Shown: piece after piece, positions 7,075-13,472 of the stretch
Layout: the number at the start of each line of letters is the position of its first letter
Position numbering within the stretch: the stretch's first letter is position 1
Source of the DNA: 66-474 sp036759545
Lineage (GTDB): Bacteria; Pseudomonadota; Gammaproteobacteria; Xanthomonadales; Rhodanobacteraceae
Reading direction: 5' to 3'
Length of the DNA: 15,629 bases
NCBI GenBank assembly: GCA_036759545.1
Contig: DAIOUL010000062.1
Location: 1 to 15,629, forward strand
Notes under the pieces: generated by a model
What the model was told of the DNA's origin: nothing
Databases searched by the model: none
What the model saw: only the letters and a program-made list of their open reading frames with translations
Translations under genes and position numbers: made by a program

Positions 7075-7790
7075 GATTCGATCGCGATGCGCAAGGCCGC
7101 CGCGCATGCCAAAGGAGCCAATACCAGCGCCAGCACCAGCGCGGCGGCCAGCCACAACAACGGCGCGGAATGCGGCAATCCGGATTGTGCAGCGGCGATG
7201 CTACCTGCCGCGAAGATCACCACCGGCACCGCCAGCGGCAACAACATCAAGGCCAACAGTATAGCCGAGCGGCGCGTTCCGGCCGTCAAGGCGGCGAGCA
7301 CCGCACCGAGCAGCGCCAGCAGCGGCGTCGCCAACAGCAACGCGGCCAGCAATACCGGCAGCACATCCAGCGGCAGGTGCAGCAGCAGCGCCAGCAGCGG
7401 CGCGACCACGATCAGCGGCAGCGTGGTGGTGAGCCAGTAGCCCGCGATGCGTGCCAGCGCCAGCAGCGCCAGCGGCTGCGGCGACAACAGCATCTGTTCC
7501 AGCGAACCGTCTTCCAGGTCGCCGCGGAACATCGACTCCAAGGTCGGCAGCATCGCCAATAGCACCGTCACCAGCAGCACGCCACCGCTGACGCGCGAGA
7601 GCAGCGCGGCTTCGGGCCCGAGCGCGAAGGGAAACAGCGTGGTCACGATGATCGCATACAGCACCGGGAACAGCGCGTCGTTGCGGCGACGCCAGGCCAG
7701 CAGCAGTTCGCGCCGCAGCAGCGCGCGTGTGGCGGTGAGTGCGCTTGGCGCACGCGCGGTTGCGATTCGTGGTTGCGCGATACTCACCAT
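7071..7790 (-). CDS. ccmB: Heme exporter ABC permease CcmB
   Basis: The membrane subunit of the CcmAB ABC transporter, which works with CcmC and CcmD so that ATP hydrolysis releases heme-loaded CcmE. From ATG 7790 it is 239 residues, near the usual 220-230. It has the conserved TTLFPFALGPE after the first helix, LESMFRGDLEDGSLEQM facing CcmA, and further membrane helices to the end. The ribosome binding site before 7790 is poor. The same frame is open without a stop back to a GTG at 7976 that overlaps the ccmA stop as GTGA. Starting there would add 62 residues, part of them encoded by the palindromic repeat at 7837-7931. I take 7790 as the likelier start because the added residues are unlike CcmB, but the upstream start is possible. 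Confidence 0.88.
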   Translation of the reverse strand: MVSIAQPRIATARAPSALTATRALLRRELLLAWRRRNDALFPVLYAIIVTTLFPFALGPEAALLSRVSGGVLLVTVLLAMLPTLESMFRGDLEDGSLEQMLLSPQPLALLALARIAGYWLTTTLPLIVVAPLLALLLHLPLDVLPVLLAALLLATPLLALLGAVLAALTAGTRRSAILLALMLLPLAVPVVIFAAGSIAAAQSGLPHSAPLLWLAAALVLALVLAPLACAAALRIAIES

Positions 7791-7836
7791 GCTTGCCGAA
7801 TCGATCCACGGACTGCATGCGCGTTCCGGTAATGAG

Positions 7837-7931
7837 CCCTCCCCTTCAAGGGGAGGGTTGGGTGGGGATGGTGTTGAATGGAGATTGTCAGAACACCATC
7901 CCCCTCCCGGCCTCCCCCTTGAAGGGGGAGG
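7837..7931. repeat. Double palindromic repeat between ccmA and ccmB
   Basis: Two 21-bp palindromes lie at 7837-7857 (CCCTCCCCTT, centre C, AAGGGGAGGG) and 7911-7931 (CCTCCCCCTT, centre G, AAGGGGGAGG). Inside them, 7861-7875 (GGTGGGGATGGTGTT) is complementary to 7892-7906, apart from one mismatch. The whole 95-bp unit can therefore fold as one large stem with a central loop of about 16 bases, or as two small hairpins. Its CTCCCCTTCAAGGGGAGGGTTGGGTGGGG-type sequence resembles non-autonomous dispersed elements common between genes in GC-rich proteobacteria. No transposase is present and I see no clear target duplication. Confidence 0.8.
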
Positions 7932-7972
7932 AGAAATGAAATTCGCACTGTTGGCTTGGTGCGCATCTTTGA

Positions 7973-8617
7973 TCACGCCGCCAGTTCCAATCGCACGTGC
8001 CGCGCATTCGAATCGGCGAAGCGCACCGCGCCGTGGCTGGTCAGCAGGGTCGCGCCGCCGCGCGCGCAGTGCATCGCGATCAACGCATTCACCAGTTCGA
8101 TGCCGTGGCGGTCGAGATTGGCGTAAGGCTCGTCCAGCAACCACAACTCGCCGGGGAGCAATGCAAGCCGCGCCAATGCCGCGCGTTTCTTCTGTCCGGC
8201 GGACAGCAGGCGCAACGGCGTGTGCGCGTAGATGGAAAGATCGACCTGCGCCAAGGCCGCGTCGATGGTCATGCCCTCGCGCGTGCCATACAGGCCGGAA
8301 AGAAAGCTCAAGTTTTCGCACGGTGAAAGATCGCCCTTGATGCCGGGATGATGGCCGAGGAACACCACCCGCCCGGCGATCGCGTCACGCGACATCGCTT
8401 GTCCGTCGAAACGGATTTCGCCCGCGCTCGGCGGCAACATGCCGGTCAGCACGCGCAATAGCGTGGTCTTGCCGGAACCGTTGTCGCCCTCCACCAGCAG
8501 GGTTTCGCCGCGATCCAGCGAAAAACCCAGCGGACCGAACACCGGCTCGTCGTTGCGCGCGAAGGCGAGGCCACGCACGTGCAGCAGGGGATCGGAATTT
8601 TGCGATGGTTCGGACAT
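7973..8617 (-). CDS. ccmA: Heme exporter ATP-binding protein CcmA
   Basis: The ATPase of the CcmAB complex, cytoplasmic and bound to CcmB. From ATG 8617 it is 214 residues, close to the E. coli length. Walker A is GDNGSGKTT (44-52), the ABC signature is LLSAGQKKRAALARL (137-151), Walker B is LWLLDEP (158-164) and the switch histidine is His195 (LLTSH). LSAGQ(K/R)-R is the form typical of CcmA. In-frame starts at ATG 8650 and TTG 8668 would add 11 or 17 residues. I prefer 8617 because the ABC fold begins soon after it. No start has a strong ribosome binding site. The gene begins 54 bases after the DUF3293 gene on the same strand, so it may be read from the upstream kynurenine transcript. Confidence 0.94.
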   Translation of the reverse strand: MSEPSQNSDPLLHVRGLAFARNDEPVFGPLGFSLDRGETLLVEGDNGSGKTTLLRVLTGMLPPSAGEIRFDGQAMSRDAIAGRVVFLGHHPGIKGDLSPCENLSFLSGLYGTREGMTIDAALAQVDLSIYAHTPLRLLSAGQKKRAALARLALLPGELWLLDEPYANLDRHGIELVNALIAMHCARGGATLLTSHGAVRFADSNARHVRLELAA

Positions 8618-8671
8618 GGTGCTGGCGAATCGAACCGCGCATTCTCCCATGCGTGCGCCCGCCTGCAAGCC

Positions 8672-9085
8672 TCAGTCCAATTCATGCAGCTCGGCGGCGC
8701 CGAAGCCGCTGCCGCGCACGATCGCGGCCTGGCCGAAACGGCGCGCCAACGTATCCAGCGCTTTGGAATCGAGTCCTGTGACGAACAGGCTCGGCTCGCG
8801 CCAATCCTTGCCCACGCCGATGCCGGCGCGGCAGTGTGCGTTTGATGCGCGCAGCGCATCGCGCAGTTCGCGCTGGCGTGCGCAATTGAATTCGCGCGGC
8901 GCAGGTTGCGCATGCGGGTTCCAGGCGGTGATGAAGCCCCAAGTTTCGTTTTCGTTGTCGAGAAATTCGCGCAGCGGATCCGGCAGCGGTACGCCGACGC
9001 GGATCGCAGCGTAACCGCCACGCGGCAGACGCACGCGATATTCGGTGTCCAGCCACGCGCGCCGCAGTGATTCGCTTGCGGCCAT
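8672..9085 (-). CDS. DUF3293 domain protein
   Basis: A 137-residue protein that fills the whole DUF3293 family. It has an opening YRV-LP-IRVG strand, a central WGFITAWNPHAQ followed by a RQRELRDALR helix, then GIGVGKDWREPSLFVTGLD. The end is ARRFGQAAIVRGSGF, similar to the family's FGQ-A-(I/V)V motif. Soluble and cytoplasmic, with no known biochemical function. ATG 9085 lies 3 bases after the kmo stop, so the two are almost certainly co-transcribed. It may be a passenger of the operon, since nothing in it shows a link to kynurenine or heme. Confidence 0.85.
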   Translation of the reverse strand: MAASESLRRAWLDTEYRVRLPRGGYAAIRVGVPLPDPLREFLDNENETWGFITAWNPHAQPAPREFNCARQRELRDALRASNAHCRAGIGVGKDWREPSLFVTGLDSKALDTLARRFGQAAIVRGSGFGAAELHELD

Positions 9086-9088
9086 CGT

Positions 9089-10477
9089 TCACTTCGGCAG
9101 CGGCAGCGGCGAAAGCTCCGCACGAACACGCGCCGCGGCGGCATCGAGATCGATGTCGGCCACGTTCGTTTGCTCTGTCAGCAGCGATTTCAGCAGCGCA
9201 TCTTGCTCGCGTCCGCGCCGGAAACAATACGAATAGGGCAGGTGGGTGAAACTGACCATGCGATAGCGCGACATGAAATGCGATGGCGCGCGTTGGGTCA
9301 ACGCGGCGGTGAGTTCGCGCTTGGCGAGATAATGCGGATCGGCCACGCCGTCGCGCATCTCGATGTAATTCTCCAGCGCCATTGCGGCGATCGCGTCGGC
9401 ATTCGGTTTGCGCGCTGCCTGGAATTGGGCGAAAACGGATGTCGGATCATCCGGCTGCGTTTGCAGCAAATTCGCCAGTTCTACCGCATCCTCGAAACCT
9501 GCGTTCATGCCCTGGCCGTGAAACGGCACGATCGCGTGCGCGGCATCGCCCACCAGCAGCGCATGCCCGTCCAGATGCCAGCGATCGAGATAAAGCGTCG
9601 CCAGTTGCCCGACCGGATGCGCGTTCCAGTCCTCGTCGAAGCTCGGCATCAATTCCAATGCATCCGGGAAATCCTGCTCGAAGAATGCGCGCGCGGCTTT
9701 TGCATCCGGCAGAGTGGCAAAACTCGGATGCGGTCCTTCGTTCGGCAGGAACAGCGTGACGGTGAAACTGCCTTGTGCGTTGGGCAGAGCGATGCACATG
9801 TAGTGGCCGCGCGGCCAGATGTGCAGGGCATTCGGTTCGATGGCGAAGGGCGTGCTGCCGGAAACTGGCGGGATCTCCAGTTCCTTGTAGCCGTGTCCCA
9901 GCGGTTCGACGCGTTCGCCCAGATCGCGTGCCTTCGCCATCACCGCGCGCAGCGCGGAACCCGCGCCGTCGGCGCCAATCAGCGCGGCTGCGTCATATTC
10001 GCGTGCGTTGGATCGGTCGTGGCCGATGGCGAATACACTCGTGTTCTGCGCGGATCTTTCGAACGACACATCCAGCAGCGGTGCATCGAAATGCAGGGTC
10101 GCGCCCGCGCGCTCGGCGGCCTCGATAAGCAGGATGTTCAAGCCACCGCGCGACACCGATCGGATCACTTCGCTGTCATCGATGCCGTAAGGTTGCAAAT
10201 TGGTCGAGCCGACCAGTGGATGCACCATCCGTCCGCGCATCATCACGGCTTGCTGCAACACGGCTTCGGCCAGCCCCGCCTGCCGCAGTGCGTTCAAACC
10301 GCGCTCGGCCAGCGCCAGGTTGATCGAACGCCCGCCCAGAAATCCGTGCGCGCGCGGATCGGGCCGGCGCTCGAACACTTCCACCGCCAAGCCGCGCTGC
10401 GCCAGCAGCGTGGCCAGCAGCGAGCCGACCAGGCCGGCTCCGATAATCGTGACGGAGCGCTGCTTCTCGGAACTCAT
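9089..10477 (-). CDS. kmo: Kynurenine 3-monooxygenase
   Basis: An FAD-dependent aromatic hydroxylase that converts L-kynurenine to 3-hydroxykynurenine with NADPH and O2. The 462 residues contain the N-terminal dinucleotide-binding motif GAGLVGSL (13-20) and the Kmo-specific GGRSINLALAERG (48-60). The DG motif is GADGAGSALR (168-177), and the second FAD motif is GDAAHAIVPFHGQGMNAGFED (310-330). The C-terminal hydrophobic FTHLPYSYC region matches family members. Length is usual for bacterial Kmo. ATG 10477 lies one base after the kynU stop. The kynureninase immediately upstream would act on its product. Confidence 0.96.
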   Translation of the reverse strand: MSSEKQRSVTIIGAGLVGSLLATLLAQRGLAVEVFERRPDPRAHGFLGGRSINLALAERGLNALRQAGLAEAVLQQAVMMRGRMVHPLVGSTNLQPYGIDDSEVIRSVSRGGLNILLIEAAERAGATLHFDAPLLDVSFERSAQNTSVFAIGHDRSNAREYDAAALIGADGAGSALRAVMAKARDLGERVEPLGHGYKELEIPPVSGSTPFAIEPNALHIWPRGHYMCIALPNAQGSFTVTLFLPNEGPHPSFATLPDAKAARAFFEQDFPDALELMPSFDEDWNAHPVGQLATLYLDRWHLDGHALLVGDAAHAIVPFHGQGMNAGFEDAVELANLLQTQPDDPTSVFAQFQAARKPNADAIAAMALENYIEMRDGVADPHYLAKRELTAALTQRAPSHFMSRYRMVSFTHLPYSYCFRRGREQDALLKSLLTEQTNVADIDLDAAAARVRAELSPLPLPK

Positions 10478-10478
10478 G

Positions 10479-11771
10479 TCATTGCGACTGCCGCCAAGCC
10501 TGCACCGCGTCCGCCAGCGCGAAACAGTCTTCGAAGCGGTTGTAGAGCGGCGCGGGCGAAAGGCGCATCACATCCGGTTCGCGCCAATCGCCGAGCACGC
10601 CGTGTCCGACGAGATGTTCGAACAGCGAGCGCCCGGCAGCGCGCCCGTCGCGCACGCGCACCGACAGTTGCGCGCCGCGCCGTTCCGGATCGGATGGCGT
10701 GAGGATTTCCAGCACGTCATCCAGTTGAGTGCGGATCAGCCATTCGAGGTACCCGGTGAGCCGCTTCGATTTCTCGCGCAAGTGTTTCAGCCCAGCGCGC
10801 TGGAAGATTTCCAGCGACACGCGCAGCGGTGCCAGCGCGAAGATCGGCGGGTTCGACAATTGCCAGCCGTCCGCGCCGGGGGTGGGATCGAATTCCGGCC
10901 GCATCTGGAAGCGCGTGTCCTCGCGATGGCCCCACCAGCCGGCGAAGCGCGGCAGGTGCGTGCGCGCATGTCGCTCGTGCACGAAGCAGCCGGCCACCGC
11001 GCCGGGGCCGGAGTTCAAGTATTTGTAACTGCACCACGCGGCGAAATCGCAGCCGCTGTCGTGCAGGTTCGTGACGATGTTGCCCGCCGCGTGCGCCAGA
11101 TCGAAACCGATCATCGAACCTTGCGCGTGCGCGAGTTTCGTGATCGCGGCCAGATCGAAAGCCTGACCAGTCAGGTACTGCACGCCGGGCCACAGCACCA
11201 GCGCGATTCGTGAGCCGTGTTGCTGCAGCGTGTGCTCGACCGCCGCCATCGACACCGCGCCGCCGAGCTCGTCGCCGTCCAGTTCGATCAAGGCTTCATC
11301 GGGATCGTAGCCATGGAAAGAAATTTGCGACGCGACCGCGTGGCGATCGGAAGGAAACGCGTTGCGCTCGATCAGGATCGCGTGCCGCTCGCGTGTGGGC
11401 CGGTAGAAACTCACCATCATCAAATGCAGGTTCACGGTGAGCGTGTTCATCGCCACCACTTCGGATGGCTGCGCGCCGACCAGTTGCGCGAGCGCATCGC
11501 GCACTTCCGAGTGATACGGCAACCAGGGATGCCGGCCGTGTTCGTGGCCTTCCACGCCCAGCCGCGCCCAGTCGTCCAGCTCGTCCAACAGCGCCTGCCT
11601 TGTGGCGCGCGGTTGCAGGCCCAGCGAATTGCCGCACAGGTAAACCTGCTCGCCGCCGCCGTGCGGCGGAGCATCATGTACTGGAACGTGAAACTCGTTG
11701 CGGAACTCGCGCAGCGGATCGGCGGCATCCTGCGCACGCGCCCAATCGCGATCGAAACGATAACCGCTCAT
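10479..11771 (-). CDS. kynU: Kynureninase
   Basis: A pyridoxal-phosphate enzyme that cleaves 3-hydroxykynurenine (or kynurenine) to 3-hydroxyanthranilate (or anthranilate) and alanine. From ATG 11771 it has 430 residues. YLCGNSLGLQP (44-54) is the family N-terminal signature, FDLAHAAGN (223-231) binds the cofactor, and the Schiff-base lysine is Lys250 in WCSYKYLNSGPG. WGHREDTRFQM and WQLSNPPI are further conserved blocks. The frame is open 19 codons upstream inside the preceding gene. ATG 11771 is chosen because it overlaps that gene's stop as ATGA and keeps the normal length. With kmo next, the likely substrate is 3-hydroxykynurenine. Confidence 0.95.
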   Translation of the reverse strand: MSGYRFDRDWARAQDAADPLREFRNEFHVPVHDAPPHGGGEQVYLCGNSLGLQPRATRQALLDELDDWARLGVEGHEHGRHPWLPYHSEVRDALAQLVGAQPSEVVAMNTLTVNLHLMMVSFYRPTRERHAILIERNAFPSDRHAVASQISFHGYDPDEALIELDGDELGGAVSMAAVEHTLQQHGSRIALVLWPGVQYLTGQAFDLAAITKLAHAQGSMIGFDLAHAAGNIVTNLHDSGCDFAAWCSYKYLNSGPGAVAGCFVHERHARTHLPRFAGWWGHREDTRFQMRPEFDPTPGADGWQLSNPPIFALAPLRVSLEIFQRAGLKHLREKSKRLTGYLEWLIRTQLDDVLEILTPSDPERRGAQLSVRVRDGRAAGRSLFEHLVGHGVLGDWREPDVMRLSPAPLYNRFEDCFALADAVQAWRQSQ

Positions 11772-12265
11772 TGCGCGATGACGTCCTTCGCGATGGCCTC
11801 GCAACCGGCATCGAAAGTGGAAATCCACGCAGCGGGCGCGGCGGCCGGCCGCACGCAGCGCACCTGGATACCGAGGCCGGCGCGATAAGCGTAGTACTCC
11901 ACGTAGTCGTTCTTCTGCTTGTTTTCCAGCGCGCTGTAGCGGCGCTTCGGGACATTGCCGCCCGCGCTGCCGGTGTAACCCGGCAGGCGGCGCGCCTTGG
12001 CGACCTCGTCATCCAGGAACTGTTGATAGCCCTGCGCGTCGCCGACGTGTTGCGTGGTGACGGTGATGCGCGCCAGCGCGCCATCCGCGCCGCCGCCCGG
12101 CACCTGCAAGGCCAGAAACTGCGGATCGCCGTCATGCTTTTCCATCAGCGGCGTCCACGCGTCCGGCGCGGAAAACTTCACCGCGCCGTCGTCGAGTGTG
12201 TAGTCGGCCGCATGTGCAACGAGCGGCGAAAGGCACAACATGATAAGCAGGTAACGAATCTTCAT
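11768..12265 (-). CDS. Small secreted protein of unknown function in the kynurenine cluster
   Basis: I do not recognise a family. From ATG 12265, which has a good GGAGAG ribosome binding site, the protein is 165 residues. It has a clear Sec signal peptide: basic MKIRY, hydrophobic LLIMLCLSPLV, and a cleavage site AHA before ADYTL. The mature part of about 146 residues is hydrophilic with mixed strand-like segments. It has two cysteines (137 and 155) that could form a disulfide in the periplasm. There is no lipobox, no membrane helix and no catalytic motif that I can see. It lies 58 bases after the ACMS decarboxylase gene and its stop overlaps the kynU start as ATGA, so the two are translationally coupled. 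Its position suggests a link to tryptophan or kynurenine use, but the sequence itself gives no function. Confidence 0.8.
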   Translation of the reverse strand: MKIRYLLIMLCLSPLVAHAADYTLDDGAVKFSAPDAWTPLMEKHDGDPQFLALQVPGGGADGALARITVTTQHVGDAQGYQQFLDDEVAKARRLPGYTGSAGGNVPKRRYSALENKQKNDYVEYYAYRAGLGIQVRCVRPAAAPAAWISTFDAGCEAIAKDVIAQ

Positions 12266-12272
12266 CGCGAAT

Positions 12273-12278
12273 CTCTCC
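12273..12278 (-). promoter_or_regulatory. Ribosome binding site of the small secreted protein gene
   Basis: GGAGAG on the minus strand ends 7 bases before ATG 12265. It selects this start over the open frame that continues another 54 codons upstream into the ACMS decarboxylase gene. A signal peptide directly after the ATG agrees. Confidence 0.7.
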
Positions 12279-12323
12279 GGTGGCGCGTCGTCGAGGATGT
12301 CAACACGAACGGCGCCCGAAAAC

Positions 12324-13340
12324 CTAGGAATCATGCGCAAACCTGGAAAGCGGCAGGCCCAGCCATTCCAGCGCCGCGCCGTGGAACAGCCGCGCGCGAT
12401 CGGCTTCGTCCAGTCCGAGCGCCTCAATTCCGGCGCCCGGCTCCTGTTCGCCCAGCGGGAACGGATAGTCCGTGCCCAGCATCACGCGGTCGTGTCCCAC
12501 CACGTCCAGCAGATAACGCAATGCTTGGCTGTCGTGCACGCACGAATCGAAGAACAACCTCGAAAAATATTCGCGTGGATTGCGCGCGTTGTCGGTAGCG
12601 ACCAGATCGGGCCGCATTTTGAAGCCGTGCTCGATGCGGCCGATGGTGAACGGAAAACTGCCACCGCCGTGCGCGAAGGCGACGCGCAAAGACGGCAATC
12701 GCTCCAGCACGCCGCCGAAGATCAGCGCACACGCCGCGCGCGATTGCTCGGCCGGCATGCCGACCAGCCACGGCAGCCAGTATTTCGGCATGGTATCGGT
12801 GCCCATCATGTCCCAGGGATGCACCAGGATCGCCGCGCCGAGATCCGCCGCGGCCTCGAAGAACGGAAACAGTTCCGGCGCGTCCAGATTCCACTTGTTG
12901 CAGTGCGAGCCGATCTGCACGCCCTGCAGTCCGAGTTGCTCGACGCAGCGTTCCATCTCCTCCATCGCCAGGCGCGGCGACTGCAGCGGCACCGTACCGA
13001 TGCCGGCGTAGTGGCTTGGATAGTCGCGGCAGATTTCCGCGGTGTGCTCGTTGAGCGCGCGGTGCAGTTCCAGCGCCTGGTTGGGCTTGGCCCAGTAGGA
13101 AAACAGCACGGGGACGGTGGAGATTACCTGCACGTTCACACCGTGCTGCCGGTAGTCCTCGATGCGGTATTCGGCATCGAACGCGTTCTTCCACACCTCG
13201 CGAAAGAACTTGCCGTCCTTGTAGATGCGGTAGTGCCCGCCCGAACGCACCATCACCGGAAAGCGGTCGTCGCCGTACTTGCGCGCGAGATCAGGCCAGT
13301 GGTCGGGCAGGATGTGCGCGTGGGTGTCGATCTTGAGCAT
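12324..13340 (-). CDS. acmsd: 2-amino-3-carboxymuconate-6-semialdehyde decarboxylase (ACMSD)
   Basis: A zinc-dependent amidohydrolase-fold decarboxylase. It converts ACMS, the ring-opened product of 3-hydroxyanthranilate, to 2-aminomuconate semialdehyde, diverting it from quinolinate and NAD. The 338 residues match the known enzymes in length (about 334-336). Metal ligands are visible: His7 and His9 (IDTHAHILP), His174 (ILVHPWDMMG) and Asp291 (MLGTDYPFPLGE). The catalytic-type histidine is His224 (AFAHGGGSFP). PMVRSGG-, WKNAFDAEYRIEDYRQHGV- and STVPVLFSYWAKP-like segments are also those of ACMSD rather than of other amidohydrolases. ATG 13340 has no ribosome binding site, but a TATACT sits 6 bases before it, suggesting a leaderless transcript. 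It is the first gene of the kynurenine cluster seen here. Confidence 0.93.
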   Translation of the reverse strand: MLKIDTHAHILPDHWPDLARKYGDDRFPVMVRSGGHYRIYKDGKFFREVWKNAFDAEYRIEDYRQHGVNVQVISTVPVLFSYWAKPNQALELHRALNEHTAEICRDYPSHYAGIGTVPLQSPRLAMEEMERCVEQLGLQGVQIGSHCNKWNLDAPELFPFFEAAADLGAAILVHPWDMMGTDTMPKYWLPWLVGMPAEQSRAACALIFGGVLERLPSLRVAFAHGGGSFPFTIGRIEHGFKMRPDLVATDNARNPREYFSRLFFDSCVHDSQALRYLLDVVGHDRVMLGTDYPFPLGEQEPGAGIEALGLDEADRARLFHGAALEWLGLPLSRFAHDS

Positions 13341-13346
13341 CGCGCA

Positions 13347-13352
13347 AGTATA
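13347..13352 (-). promoter_or_regulatory. Putative -10 element for a leaderless ACMSD transcript
   Basis: TATACT on the minus strand (five of six consensus bases) ends 6 bases before the ATG at 13340, so transcription would begin at or next to the A of the start codon. No ribosome binding site is present and no good -35 hexamer lies 16-18 bases upstream. Confidence 0.35.
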
Positions 13353-13472
13353 AGCGTCAGATGTCGCGATCCGGCGTTACCGGCGCGTTTGTGCCGTACG
13401 AGATGTTCCGCTGACTGGAATGCGCGTGGGCGAACCGACGCGGTCGCGATGGAGTAGTCGGCGTGCGCCGAT

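Noticed and set aside
7837..7931. Paired palindromes considered as a CRISPR fragment or a terminator.
   Set aside because: There are only two units, in inverted arrangement, with no spacer series, and no T-run follows either hairpin. It lies inside an operon whose next gene must be transcribed.
7739..7966. Small open frames on both strands over the repeat, with products such as PPLQGEGWVG.
   Set aside because: These peptides are what the palindromic repeat encodes by chance wherever it occurs. No ribosome binding site or domain supports a gene.
9170..10702. A 510-codon open frame on the plus strand opposite kmo.
   Set aside because: It covers a clear FAD monooxygenase gene on the other strand, and its product shows no recognisable domain.
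12266..12427. Upstream extension of the small secreted protein to 12427.
   Set aside because: It would overlap the end of the ACMS decarboxylase gene and bury the signal peptide. The ribosome binding site supports ATG 12265.
13371..13470. Short dyads (for example TCGGC-GTGC-GCCGA near 13458-13471) considered as a terminator after the GDSL gene.
   Set aside because: The stem is about five pairs with no T-run, no better than expected by chance at this base composition.
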